Shown here one piece after another: positions 51,609 through 63,252 of a stretch of 64,000 bases of DNA (its first letter is position 1; every line of letters begins with the position of its first letter). This stretch comes from Symsagittifera roscoffensis (Eukaryota > Xenacoelomorpha > Acoela > Convolutidae). The notes below the pieces were generated by a model. That model searched no databases. It was not told the origin of the DNA and saw nothing but the letters and a program-made list of their open reading frames with translations. The stretch spans positions 45,863,467 through 45,927,466 of the forward strand of contig NC_087070.1 in NCBI RefSeq assembly GCF_963678635.1, in the 5' to 3' direction. The position numbers were made by a program, and so were the translations under genes.

Positions 51609-53100
51609 GACCAAATAAGGACGCTTCACAGATTGCAGTTTTGATCATTTGCTCTCTGTGAATGTAAAAAATTTACTGAGTTTCGAAGAAAATGTAGTCC
51701 AAAATATACATGAAAACAGGCATTATACATAGTAAAATCTTGAATTTCCGCTTAATTTTGTCGTGCTGTGTAGGAATCGTGCCGGTTTCAATGGGTTTTG
51801 GTACCACCGATAGGGGGCCTATTTTCGTTAGGCCACGTTTGTATTGAAACAAAAAGGCCAAATTGCCGTTGCTATCAATTTCTTCTGTAGTAAACTGTAG
51901 CTTTGGATGCAATTTAATCACTCGCAGCCTCAAAGTCTACCCCATGGTTGCCTCTCATTGTTCTAACAATGTCATTCGAGTAACTGACAAAAAATTCTCA
52001 CTCAGATTTTATTATGTTGTTTTCCGCAAGTCCTGCAATACTAGACTGTTTCAGCGGTCTTTGCGAATTCAACGGGATTTGAGTTACCACATCTTAAGTG
52101 GAACCATTTCAAACAGGTTTCGCATTCTTTCCCTTTAGTTCGATCTGTCACCGTTTACTGACACACACGGTAGATTCCAATGTTATCCTCAATTAGTAGC
52201 ATCAATTTTGCTACTACTTACAATAATGCAGGTTCGTAATCTTTGAGCCACAAATTGGCCATTATTACTGCCAGGCCCAATGCTAAACCTTTTTTTTTCG
52301 TTTATACCGCAATTCATTGTAATTGAAAAAAACCTTACTCACATTCAAAATTAGTAGCTTTTCATAGTTTTGAGAGATAGTTTAGAAGCTGGGTTTGCTC
52401 ATACAATCTCCTCGTGGACAATTTCAACAACTTCATTGTTCGCGACAATAGTGTGCCAAATCGTTACAAGGGAATTTATACTCTCATCAGAGTCCCATTG
52501 TATTTTTCCAAGATCTCCCTGGCCGTTTCTGTGTAAAATTCCTCACTTTAACCAATTTTTTAACAAAGCTATATAAATGTCATCATGGGAGCTACCAATG
52601 AAGAGAGGACAGGACGAATTGGTGTCCTTGTTTGCGCACTTTCGCTAACCCATACGGTCTAGCTGGCTGCGCCCCTTTCGATCTTAATCTAGTATACAGT
52701 GCAGCACTGACCTCGTCTTTTTTTATGGTAAGTAATTTTTTGCTCATGTGTTGTTTGATTTTAATGTTGTCAACTTTTGTATGTAAAAATGTTCCTCTCA
52801 CTAAATTGTTCTGTCTGCAAAAAATCAATTCGTTTCTTCTCATTTGCCTCTTTTTCCATTACTCAAAACCCTACTCACCTCATCAAACGGTACTTTCAGA
52901 AGACTGTTATCCTTCACATTTTTCTTGGCTTTTTCAACTCTTTCGTCAGAGGGCATCTGTTTTACATTCTTAGCATAACTCTGTGCAGCCTATTCAACCT
53001 CGCACAGTTTTCTCCAGTTTTTTTATTTAACTTCAGCATGAAAACTTTAAAAAATTATCAACGTCCACAAGGAAGAAAATTTCGTTAAACTTATGTCGTA
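51609..53100 (-). pseudogene. Penelope-like element, RT fragments
   Basis: The minus strand 52843-52592 reads KKDEVSAALYTRLRSKGAQP followed by ARPYGLAKVRKQG, the early RT motif of Penelope-like elements. 51933-51673 reads LHPKLQFTTEEIDSNGNLAF and later PKPIETGTIP, the late RT part. 53000-52900 (ERVEKAKKNVKDNSLLKVPF) is upstream. Many stops and frameshifts. A GTGAGT...TTTTTTGCAG pair at about 52880-52815 could be a retained intron. Ends abut the LTR at 51608. Penelope-like elements are known to carry introns. Confidence 0.65.
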
Positions 53101-53290
53101 CCCGATTTTTTGGTCAAAATTTTAGTCTTTTGGCAACAGCTGCGGCAGAATTTTACCATCTAAAATCTGACTGACCTATCAACTAAGTTTTTAATGGCCA
53201 ATCCTGCCCCTTTGAGAGTTTTTCAAGCTTGTTCTTGTATAGGTTTATCAGGTGTATCACGATCAATATCAAAACAGGACTGCTCCAGCA
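53101..53290. other. Short non-coding gap
   Basis: Between the Penelope-like and PHD-LINE fragments. I see nothing in it. Confidence 0.5.
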
Positions 53291-54217
53291 ATGCCGAAAA
53301 TCTGGAGGTGTGAATCATGCTCGAGACTGATAGGCAACGAGTACAGTATCCGATGTTGTGATTGTGGAAACTGGTTTCACAGAATTTGCGCGAAAATGAC
53401 TATAAAACAAATCAAAAAATGGTCTAACAGTAAATGGCACTGTGGATGCGACAACCCAGTGGATGCAACAACGAGTGAAGGACATGATGCGACCGGGAAT
53501 CAGCCAGATGGGGAAAGAAGTGGAGAAGATATTGTGGACTCCCGCTGTCAATTACTCGTCAATTCGAGTGGCGGCCAAAGCGGAAGATCGGGCCTCTCAG
53601 AGGCGATGGCCGAGATGCAGATGTAGCCAAGAAATATGGATGGCCAGCATGACCATTTCGCGATGATTGCCACATCAACTCAGAATCTGGCAGCAGACAC
53701 ATGTGAGGAACTCCCTTCATTTGTAGAAAACAGTGCAGCCATTGAAGGTCAATGGGGTAAAATATCAACAATTATTTTTGCGAGCAAGGTCAACGAGTAC
53801 TACGACATTGCCACAGAGCACTTGAGAGCAAAGATGGCCTTGTTACATCCGATTGGTCAAGATGTAAACCGGGAAGAATTACTACAAGGTATTCCTCCCG
53901 AAGTCCATTCCGTGATGTTTGAGAATTTAGGTGCAAAAAGGATCTACTCAGCGGCACTTTGGACTCATGGATCCTCAGGTCCATCAGGTTTAGATGCTAA
54001 CAATTTGAAGAAAGTTTTCTGTTCCAGGAAGCACAATAGAGCCTCAGAAAGTCTTTGTGAGTCCTTAGCCGCTCTAGGAAGGAGAATATGCACCGAGTTT
54101 GTTGACTCAAAGTCACTAGAATCATATATAGCATGCAGAGCAATTGCACTGAGTAAAAATGATGGTAAAATCCTTGACAGTCTAAACAATTGGTTGTCAT
54201 CAAGAGTGGTTCGCTGA
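53291..54217 (+). pseudogene. LINE fragment: PHD finger and N-terminal part of reverse transcriptase
   Basis: From ATG 53291, the PHD finger reads CESC, CCDCGNWFHRIC and WHCGC (C4HC3-like spacing). After a TAG at 53624 the same frame continues to 54217 with VNREELLQGIPPEVHSVMFE, SGPSGLDANNLKKVFCSRK and SLESYIACRAIALSKNDGK, the region before the RT palm in a PHD-containing LINE family of invertebrates. It stops at the motif that should precede RT motif 1. The RT core is missing. The C-terminal part of what is probably the same family lies at 54883-55573. Confidence 0.65.
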
Positions 54218-54346
54218 AGACGCCGGAGGCCTTGGGAAAATTTTTTTTCTGACATATACAATTAGATGGGCGCAAAAATTCGAACAATCATTATCTTGTG
54301 CTTGTACAATTTTGCGAATTTTTGTTTCAAAGTTTTTCTTATCAGA

Positions 54347-54605
54347 GTCTAAACAGAGCTCTACATGCTTTTCACCGTCTCTGCGAAAGCCGGTTATTTT
54401 GGTGGTCTTTCCAACATCGGGTCGACAAAAACGTTACTGTTCTCCGGCTTCGACCAGAACGCTCAAATTAACTTACTTACATGCAAAATAGTGAGCTAAT
54501 GGCTGGGTCTCAGTATCCCCAGACCACGAGGTCACTCCTAGAAACAAGGCTACTACTATTTACTATATTACTATTTTTATGTTCAGTAGATAAAAATCAT
54601 CTGGA
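54347..54605 (-). repeat. Partial A/C-type LTR end
   Basis: Reverse complement of about 11695-11930 of the copy A LTR (CTACATGCTTTTCACCGTCTC; TCGGGTCGACAAAAACG; CAGACCACGAGGTCACTCCT). Terminal bases are missing on the left. Confidence 0.8.
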
Positions 54606-54882
54606 AAAACACCGTTATCTGACACGCGCAGCCGTAAAAAAATTAAATATTGTCGTTATCCAGACAATTTCTAGGAAAAATAGTTCTCAGAAAACTGCGA
54701 GAAAATTAACAAAAAGCTTCAGATAGTCTAACGCAAGTTTCAGGTGGGATATTTTAGGACCCATCTAAGAGTGGTGGTGGCAGCAAAGATGATGTTATCA
54801 CGATAAGAGTTTTTGTTATTCTTTTTTTGTCCCTCTATTTCTCGACTTTTTTTCCTGGTTCTGAACTGCACATGCAGCCACT

Positions 54883-55573
54883 TGAAGCCAAACTCAGGAA
54901 CGTTATTTCTCTTTTAGTCGACTGAGCTCTCAGTGATCTAGAACGTGACATCATAGCATTGCCAAGCTTAGCTGGTGGTTTAGGTCTGATAAATCCAACA
55001 GATTGTGCGTCTCGTTTCTACGAAAACTCTGTCAAGCTGACAAACAAACTGAAAAACGCAATTATTGCTAAACAAGATCTTATTGACTACACGAAAAGAA
55101 CTGGACGAGCAGAAATTTCAGGATCAAACCGTGAACATGCAAAAGAAGCCCTCGAAATTGTGTATTCCCGAAGTGAGAATGAAATGAAGCGCACGCTAGA
55201 CCTGCTACAGCCAAAAGGAACATCCGCAATGCTCACTTGTCTGCCATCTAGGGAGCAGAATTTTTACATGAACAGAGACGAGTTCCGGGATGCGCTATGT
55301 CTCCGATGTGGACTGCACCTGAAAGGAGTGGCTCAAACTTGTGAGTGTGGCGCGGCAAATGATATCGACCATGCCTTGATTTGTAAGTCGGGTGGTTTCG
55401 TCATAATGCGTCACAACGCTGTCCGCGACGTCGAAGCCGACTTTTTACGTAACGTGTGCAAGGATGGGAGCGTTGAGCCCGGTTGGATCCAATTGACGGG
55501 AAATGAAGAAATTGCAAGTGGAAGCAATCTGGAAGACAATGCAAGACTGGATATTTCTTGTCGAGGTTTTTAG
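54883..55573 (+). pseudogene. LINE C-terminal fragment with CCHC and restriction-like endonuclease region, copy 1
   Basis: Frame with one early TGA near 54925, then ALPSLAGGLGLINPTDCASR, a helical linker, LCLRCGLHLKG, the R2-type CCHC CECGAANDIDHALIC (C-x-C-x7-H-x4-C), MRHNAVRDVEADFLRNVC and DNARLDISCRGF. This matches the C-terminus of RLE-type LINEs; the endonuclease PD/DV core is truncated at TAG 55571. It lacks the RT palm, so it is a tail fragment, probably of the PHD family at 53291. Confidence 0.7.
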
Positions 55574-56506
55574 GCGACATAAACATTTTGTGCCACAATC
55601 AATTAACATTCCTCGTCGAATATCATTCCAGCATAGATTGTACACTTTCAGTATTTCTCTATACTTTATACCGATGGTTAATTCAAAATCCTTCGCTTGA
55701 TAGAATATTACCCGAGGCCACCTTTTTTTATCTATATCCCTTTCTATTATATCCCCTGCTTTAGATAGGTTATCTAATGCCAGAATCACATCGGCATTCG
55801 CCTATCTTAACTCATTTCTCAGAGTCTTAATTGAAATCTGTGCGTGGCCTGATCTGGAAAAACACCGTTATCTGACACGCGCAGCCGTAAAAAAATTAAA
55901 TATTGTCGTTATCCAGACATTTTCTAGGAAGAATAGTTCTCAGAAAACTGCGAGAAAATTAACAAAAAGCTTCAGATAATCTAACGCAAGTTTCAGGTTG
56001 GATATTTTAGGACCAATCTAAGAGTGTTGGTGGCAGCAAAGATGATGATATCACGATAAGAGGTTTTGTTATTCTTTATTTGTCCTTCTATTTCTCGACT
56101 ATTTCTCCTGGTTCTGAACTGCACATGCAGCCACCGTTAACACCGTTATTTCGAGGAATTAACGGTGTTAATCGTTCAATTAAACGATTTGGGAAGGGTC
56201 ACTTTGCAGTGGTGAGGTAATTTTTCAAAACTTTTTTGAAAATTAAGACACGTCACGACCTTAAAATTTCGCAGTTACTGAAAAAGCGCGAAACTCAGAA
56301 CACCGATTTTACTTGAAAGCAACAACAACGATTCTCGACAGTGAAGAATAAACGTGAAGAAAATTGAAATTACGATCAATCGAGACTATCCGATTGTAAC
56401 GTTTGTACAGCTACAATCGTTACGGAGCAGTTTCCGAGAATTCGGAGGGCTATTGGGAGGTTTTTAATACCCTCCCTAAACCGCAACAGGACCGCTCTTC
56501 TGTAAC
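55574..56506. other. Non-coding block of tandem unit 1
   Basis: Includes the second 280-bp block (55857-56140) and a stretch ending AGGACCGCTCTTC before TGTAACATTCG. A hairpin CGATTGTA...TACAATCG lies at 56391-56419. No gene seen. Confidence 0.6.
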
Positions 56507-56822
56507 ATTCGCCCGGAAGTTCATATCGACGGAAAATAAAGCGAGCTTCTAAGACGACTGGCCACCGTCTAAACAGAGCTCTACATGTTTTTCACCGTCT
56601 CTGCGAAAGCCGGTTATTTTGGTGGTCTTTCCAACATCGGGTCGACAAAAACGTTACTGTTCTCCGGCTTCGACCAGAACGCTCAAATTAACTTACTTAC
56701 ATGCAAAATAGTGAGCTAATGGCTGGGTCTCAGTATCCCCAGACCACGAGGTCACTCCTAGAAACAGGGCTACTACTATTTACTATATTACTAATTTTAT
56801 GTTCAGTAGATAAAAATCATCT
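56507..56822 (-). repeat. Partial A/C-type LTR with intact terminus
   Basis: Starts TGTAACATTCGCCCGGAAG at about 56509, the LTR terminal sequence, and is cut at AAAAATCAT where it joins the 280-bp block. Confidence 0.8.
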
Positions 56823-57060
56823 GGAAAAACACCGTTATCTGACACGCGCAGCCGTAAAAAAATTAAATATTAACGTTATCCAGACAATTTCTAGGAAAAA
56901 TAGTTCTCAGAAAACTGCGAGAAAATTAACAAAAAGCTTCAGATAGTCTAACGCAAGTTTCAGGTGGGATATTTTAGGACCCATCTAAGAGTGGTGGTGG
57001 CAGCAAAGATGATGTTATCACGATAAGAGCTTTTGTTATTCTTTTTTTGTCCCTCTTTTG

Positions 57061-57749
57061 AAGCCAAACTCAGGAACGTTATTTCTCTTTTTGTCGACTG
57101 AACTCTCAGTGATCTAGAACATGACATCATAGCATTTCCATGCTAGGCTGGTGGTTTAGGTCTGATAAATCTAACAGATTGAGCGTCTCGTTTCTACGAA
57201 AACTCTGTCAAGCTGACAAACAAACTGAAAAACGCAATTATTGCTAAACAAGATCTTATTGACCACACAAAAAAAACTGGACGAGCAGAAACTTCAGGAT
57301 CAGACCGTAAACATGCAAAAGAAGCACTCGAAATTGTGTATTCCCGAAGTGAGAATGAAATGAAGCGCACGCTAGACCTGCTACAGCCAAAAGGAACATC
57401 CGCAATGCTCACTTGTGTGCCATCTAGGGAGCAGAATTTTTACATGAGCAGAGACGAGTTCCGGGATGCGCTATGTCTCCGATGTGGACTGCACCTGAAA
57501 GGAGTGGCTCAAACTTGTAAGTGTGGCGCGGCAAATGATATCGACCATGCCTTGATTTGTAAGTCGGGTGGTTTCGTCATAATGCGTCACAAAGCTGTCC
57601 GCGACGTCGAAGCCGACTTTTTACGTAACGTGTGCAAGGAACGGAGCGTTGAGCCCGGTTGGATCCAATTGACGGGAAATGAAGAAATTGCAAGTGGAAG
57701 CAATCTGGAAGACAATGCAAGACTGGATATTTCTTGTCGAGGTTTTTAG
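57061..57749 (+). pseudogene. LINE C-terminal fragment, copy 2
   Basis: Same tail as 54883-55573 with more damage (TGA in place of the CAS Cys codon near 57181, MYSRSENEMKRTLDLLQPKG onward intact). The CCHC reads CKCGAANDIDHALIC. The TAG at 57747 is shared with copy 1, so the fragment was truncated before the duplication. Confidence 0.7.
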
Positions 57750-58653
57750 GCGACATAAACATTTTGTGCCACAATCGATTAACATTCCTCGTCGAATATC
57801 ATTCCAGCATAGATTGTACACTTTCATTATTTCTCTATACTTTATACCGATGGTTAATTCAAAATCCTTCGCTTGATAGAATATTACCCGAGGCCACCTT
57901 TTTTATCTATATCCCTTTCTATTATATCCCCTGCTTTAGATAGGTTATCTAATGCCAGAATCACATCGGCATTCGCCTATCTTAACTCATTTCTCAGAGT
58001 CTTAATTGAAATCTGTGCGTGGCCTGATCTGGAAAAACACCGTTATCTGACACGCGCAGCCGTAAAAAAATTAAATATTGTCGTTATCCAGACATTTTCT
58101 AGGAAGAATAGTTCTCAGAAAACTGCGAGAAAATTAACAAAAAGCTTCAGATAATCTAACGCAAGTTTCAGGTTGGATATTTTAGGACCAATCTAAGAGT
58201 GTTGGTGGCAGCAAAGATGATGATATCACGATAAGAGTTTTTGTTATTCTTTATTTGTCCTTCTATTTCTCGACTATTTCTCCTGGTTCTGAACTGCACA
58301 TGCAGCCACCGTTAACACCGTTATTTCGAGGAATTAACGGTGTTAATCGTTCAATTAAATGATTTGGGAAGGGTCACTTTGCAGTGGTGAAGTAATTTTT
58401 CAAAACTTTTTTGAAAATTAAGACACGTCACGACCTTAAAATTTCGCAGTTAGTGAAAAAGCGCAAAACTCAGAACACCGATTTTTACTTGAAAGCAACA
58501 ACAACGATTCTCGACAGTGAAGAGTAAACGTGAAGAAAATTGAAATTACGATCAATCGAGACTATCCGAATCGTTACGGAGCAGTTTCCGAGAATTCGGA
58601 GGCTATTGGGAGGTTTTTAATACCCTCCCTAAACCGCAACAGGACCGCTGTTC
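57750..58653. other. Non-coding block of tandem unit 2
   Basis: Copy of 55574-56506. No gene seen. Confidence 0.6.
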
Positions 58654-59850
58654 TGTAACATTCGCCCGGAAGTTCATATCGACGGAAAAAAAGCTAGGTT
58701 CTAAGACGACTGGCCATCGTCAAAACAGAGCTCTACATGCTTTTCACCGTCTCTACGAAAGCCGGTTATTTTGGTGGTCTTTCCAACATCGGGTCGACAA
58801 AAACATTACTGTTCTCCGGCTTCGACCAGAACGCTCAAAAAATTAACTTACTTACATGCAAAATAGTGAGCTCATGGCTGGATATCAGTAACCCCAGACC
58901 ACGAGGTCACTCCTAGAAACAGGGCTACTACTATTTAGTATATTACTATTTTTATGTTCAGTAGATAAAAATCATCATCTCCATTGAAGATGGATCAACC
59001 TTTTCCCCTAACTCCTAGCTTCTCATCGTCGTAAAATGAATTCAGATGTTAAAAAAATTCAATTCAAGACATAACAGTTTCATTTCAAATCCCGAGACCC
59101 TCCGGATTCCTGAATCCGGGGAAATAACAACCTTATCTTCTTTCCGGAAGACTGTTTTTCTACCCTTCACCGTTGTTGTGAACGGCCTTGCAACGATTAG
59201 CGACACAATCGTTGCAATTCGGAACGGTCTTTGCTAACTCTGCTATTGGTTGTTGTTTTTCTATCGCAATTCTCGTAGTTATCACTATCTCAACTATTGT
59301 TGTTCTGATTTTCTTCTGGTTTTCTTGCAAAATGGCGGTTTTTGCCGTTTCTCAGAAGTGCGACTTCTCAGTTCGATTTTTTAAATTTTCAAAATACCAG
59401 AATATCCTGACCTTCACCGTTTGACTAATCGTCCCAATAACGTAACTAATCTATCAAAACTGTCAATTTGGAAGGTTAGCTGCTAACAATTCGAACTTGC
59501 TGAATCTGCATTTTTGTCCATTCTGGTCGAATGTCACACACTCCCCGGACAACCCGGTCAATGTCACCATTGATTCTCGCAATGTTCGTAAAATTGGTAC
59601 AGTGCCATCGAACAGAAATTACAAAATGCACGAAATTACTCTTATCCACGTCATCGACTCACTGCAGAAGATAAATGGCATCATACTACACTACTATAGC
59701 CTTCCAAATTCTTTCACTAATCTGCACTTTCGAGGATATGACTTAAGATAAAACATTTTTTCTGACTTCCAATGTCACTGCCTTGATTTTAAATTTTTTC
59801 TCCTAGGTTTTAAAAGGTGTTAATTTGCAGGACAGTCCTGCCAACCAACA
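58654..59850 (-). repeat. 3' LTR of copy C
   Basis: TGTAACATTCG at the left and CCAACCAACA at the right give TG/CA ends on the minus strand; 1197 bp. Aligned with the copy A LTR throughout. Motif at 59541-59551, hairpin at 59188-59217. Confidence 0.75.
59188..59217 (-). other. LTR hairpin, copy C
   Basis: A perfect 11-bp stem TTGCAACGATT / AATCGTTGCAA around loop AGCGACAC. Equivalent to 11398-11432 with a compensated pair (T-A in A, G-C in C, element-sense). Confidence 0.7.
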
Positions 59851-60375
59851 AGCTAAAATTATCCTACTATGCTTCTTCCCTTCGGAAGTTTTAGTTGTTA
59901 TTATCCTGAATATTAAAATTAAGGAACTCTGTGGTTAGAAAGAACAATGAAACAATCTCCCTCTTCAAGAGATCACCCAAGCCTTTCATGCCACCACAAA
60001 GTGATCAATTTTCCTAGTTGATTAAAAACTGTCATGCAGGCCAGAATATTTAAATATACTATTTACTCAAGCCTTTCTAAATAAATAGTAAGTGTCTCTA
60101 AAGCCACTAACTAAAATCAAAATACAAATTTATAAATGCAACAAATTCTTTAATGCTCAAAAATCAACTAAATGTTTTCTTTCAGTTTTCAATTACAACT
60201 TGGTTGCTTAGTTTCTCACTTGAGTTTTATGTCACTCACATTAAAACAATTCTGAGTTTTAACTTCTTCTCTTTCGTCACTTCTTTGTTTCCTCTTTTTT
60301 TGTCGTTTAGAAGTTCTAAAACTTCTTAATTCTTCTAATTTTCTTTCTTTTCGCATCTTGCCTTCCGGCCATTTT
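59851..60375 (-). other. 3' UTR of copy C
   Basis: Reverse complement is similar to 10250-10761 of copy A, including the GAAGGGAAGAAGC purine run near 59880. No gene. Confidence 0.6.
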
Positions 60376-61887
60376 TCAATGCTCCATCTCCTCCTCCTGC
60401 GACCTTGACTCTGCACTTTCAGTTTCTGTGTCTTGCAACAAATCGTTAGCTATTCTGACGCTATTGGGAGCAGTCCTCCAACACTTCTGCTCATCTACCC
60501 TTTGTTTGCAACAAGGTAGGGGATCCACGTTAGATTCTCTGTTTCTGCAGAAGCTATTGTGAAGGCAAAACGTCACGTTTCCCTCCATATCTTCCCTCAA
60601 CATCTCTTCTTTTTCCCTTCCATTACGTTCACTTGTCCTGGAAATTCTCTTTACAACGGTGGTCACTGCATTCCGATGAGTCACGAAAGCTCTTTTGAAA
60701 GCTCCTGCCCCAATGTCCAGCTGATACACACTGCACACTCTGCCGTGCTTCGACATATGCTTCTTGGCATACTCTTACAACCATGCAGTCATGTTGGCTC
60801 TAAACCATGGCATCAGTCGTCTCCTTGCCCATATCTTTTTCACTTCCATCGGATTGTTTAGAATCTTGCACATTGTCTCAAAAAAATCTAAATTTTTTAG
60901 ACAATCCAATTTCTGCAATTGTTCTCTCGTCGGTACCTCCTGTCTATTGTTCTCCTTCACATGAGCTTCCAGCCATCGTATCGCCGTCATTATTATCACT
61001 ATTGTTATGGGCCGTGATGAGTCTGTTAAACCCATGGAGAGCAGCTCTCCAGACTCCCAGATCAACACCAGATTACTACGTTTGGTGAACCACCATGTTT
61101 GCAAAAAGCAATGGCAAGGAAACTCGTCATGTGTCAACATGATGCTCCTCCAGTTACGCTTTCCCGAAGCTTCCAGTAGTGGTTCCACTTTCATCATCAC
61201 TCGGTGGACTTCATCATTTTCATCTACTGTAATGTAATCTTCACCAGTTGATCCTCTCTGTTTTTGTCTTTCAAAGTCATTGAAGTTCCCACTGTCGTAT
61301 CCCATGAACTTCTTTCTCAGTATCGATTCTAACTGCTCCTTAGTTCTCTTCGGGACTGCCGAGAATATTCTACACAAAAATTCATAAGACTTCTCCGACA
61401 TTCTTGTTAGTCTTACACACTTTGGCACTGGGAAGGCTTGATCCACGATCATTCTCGTACTTTTTACATCCACAGCCGCGAAATGCACTGAGTAGCTGCT
61501 CTTGCACATTGGGGCTAATGTTGATCCCACTAAATATCGCGCTCCCCATGGTCTGCGATAAGTTTCACTGTGTCTGATGTTCATTTCCGCCTCAATCGCT
61601 TCCCTCCAATTTCCTATGTGCTTTTGCTCAGTCTGCAAAACTTCTGGGAACACTTCTACACTGATGGCCGTGACCATCTCATGTTTCTGTTCCAGATTCA
61701 ATAGTCACTCTAACGAACCAAACATATTGTAGAATCCTAGTGCAGTCACTAGATTCACCTCGGTTCCTCCATGACAATCTGCGATCGTTTCCGTTTCCGT
61801 TCTTGCTTTCATCACGACATTCCCAAACAATATCGTCAATTGCTGTGTTGTCTCTCTAGGGTCTTCACACAGTCCAGACCTCCACAA
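60376..61887 (-). pseudogene. Accessory protein 2, C-terminal half, copy C
   Basis: Same frame with stops at TAA 60775 (Tyr in A, WLYEYAKK) and TGA 61702-61704 (Ser in A). The Cys and Trp codons that are stops in copy A are present (PCHCFLQTWWFTKR, KIWARRRLMPWF). Blocks: SVEVFPEVLQTEQKHIG, VPKCVRLTRMSEKSYEFL, MPWFRANMTAWL, TFCLHNSFCRNRESN and PLPCCKQRVDEQKCW. It confirms the continuous protein across positions 9509 and 9794 of copy A. Confidence 0.7.
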
Positions 61888-62462
61888 ACGTGACCCTCCA
61901 GTCCACAGACTTCCGCCAGACAGCTACCAGGTTTGACCCAGTCTTCTGGTTCCCAGCCAGGCAACTCCACTTTATCTTCACCGTTGCTCTTAGAGGCTGT
62001 CGTCATCTTATTGTATATGATATTAAGATCACGCAGGTTACAGTCTGCATTTAGTTCCCTCTGTACATCTTGTGTTGCAAGTAGTATTGAATCAGCATTG
62101 GGACTAGGGCACCACGATGGTCTCATCAGTTCCCACACTACCATCAAGCTCGTTCTCAGTAATTCATCTGGGAATCCCAATCCAAACTCCACTCGTTTAT
62201 CGGATTCTGGCACGGAAGGTGCAGCTTCCTTTTCTTCTAAAACTAGTCCCAGCTTGGTCTGCGGATTAGCAGCGCTTCTAATCGTTGCAATTCTCGACGG
62301 CCAGAACCTCAGCACCACTGCTTGCTCGTAATCAAAGAAGTAATCGCGTATGTCTTCACTGAGAAACGGGTTGTACGCTATCCCTATGACTCCGGACACG
62401 TAACTGTATGACTTCTTTCTGATCGGTCCACAGTATTCATTGGATTTTGGCAGTGCTCCCAT
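61836..62462 (-). pseudogene. Accessory protein 2, middle part, copy C
   Basis: 208 codons open: KKSYSYVSGVIGIAYNPFLS, KRVEFGLGFPDELLRTSLMV, WELMRPSWCPSPNADSI, ELPGWEPEDWVKPGSCLAEV and GGLDCVKTLERQ. About 90 percent like copy A by eye. A frameshift near 61850 ends it. Confidence 0.7.
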
Positions 62463-62512
62463 AGATTCCTTAGTGAGCTTCAGCTCTTTGTTCGAAAATC
62501 TCCTGATTTCGT

Positions 62513-62998
62513 CTATTTCCTCGTCGGCTCTAGCTCCTCGGGTTCTTTCATGTTCACCCTCATTGGCTTGCTTTGATGTATATCCAGCAGTGCTAGCAAT
62601 AGTAAGGCTTTCGCTCGTTCATCACCTTCTCTCAGCATCTTGACACAAGTATTCAATGCTGGCACTGAAACTTGCTCTATCATGAATCGGATGAAACAGA
62701 GAGCGTCTATCCGTTTCGCGCACGCTACTGCTACTCCCTCTTTGATTATCAGATCCCTCATGCTCGTCGTCAGGAAGACTTTCTCTTCTTTCGATCTGTT
62801 CCTTTCTTCTGAATCATATTCTTCGCAAGTCAGTCCGATCATGCACCAGCCGAACCTTAGTTGTAATTCAGTCCTCACGTACGGTACTGCTATCAGAGCA
62901 TGTATCCACGGCTTAGTCCTCATCTCCTCTTCAAAGTACCGTATCACTACAGCGTTCCATGGAAGGCTCACCAATTGCTCGATCGTTTCTGCCTGCAT
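62513..62998 (-). pseudogene. Accessory protein 2, proximal body, copy C
   Basis: 161 codons open, with RTELQLRFGWCMIGLTCEEY and CFIRFMIEQVSVPALNTC; ends at a frameshift near 62515 before DEIRRFSNKEL, which is in the next frame. Aligned with copy A 7615-8100. Confidence 0.7.
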
Positions 62999-63009
62999 CT
63001 CAGACGACG

Positions 63010-63252
63010 CTAGAGTCCCGTATGCTTTCTGCTTGAGGGTGAGGCTTGCATCATTGTCTCCAGATAACCTTCCATGGCACGCTTGTCTTCCAGAGCCATT
63101 AAGTGTCCTCTGGCCGAGTTTCTGTACTCCAACATCTCCATGTATCCAGCGGCGGGTTCATCTATTGATACAGTCTTTGTACCCCCATCGCCATTGACAG
63201 GGACTGCATTAGGTCCAAATCTACCGCTGCCAACATTATAACATCCGGCCAA
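63010..63252 (-). pseudogene. Accessory protein 2, deletion-junction segment, copy C
   Basis: GTKTVSIDEPAAGYMEMLEYRNSARGHL-type sequence matches copy A 7440-7520 and is read after a junction with a Gly/Pro-rich stretch (SGRFGPNAVPVNGDGG). The upstream part comes from the SLFWPDVIMLAA module. Marks the copy C internal deletion. Confidence 0.55.

Larger units (their letters stand above)
54347..56566. repeat. 2.2-kb tandem unit 1 (LTR end, spacer, LINE tail)
   Basis: Direct repeat with 56567-58718: GTCTAAACAGAGCTC starts both. Order: A-type LTR end (reverse), a 280-bp AT-rich block, LINE tail, second copy of the 280-bp block, and a block ending just before an LTR terminus. Period 2220 bp. Confidence 0.85.
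56567..58718. repeat. 2.2-kb tandem unit 2
   Basis: Second copy, about 2152 bp. It lacks 44 bp near 57057 and about 22 bp of the hairpin near 58569 compared with unit 1; otherwise near identical. Confidence 0.85.
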
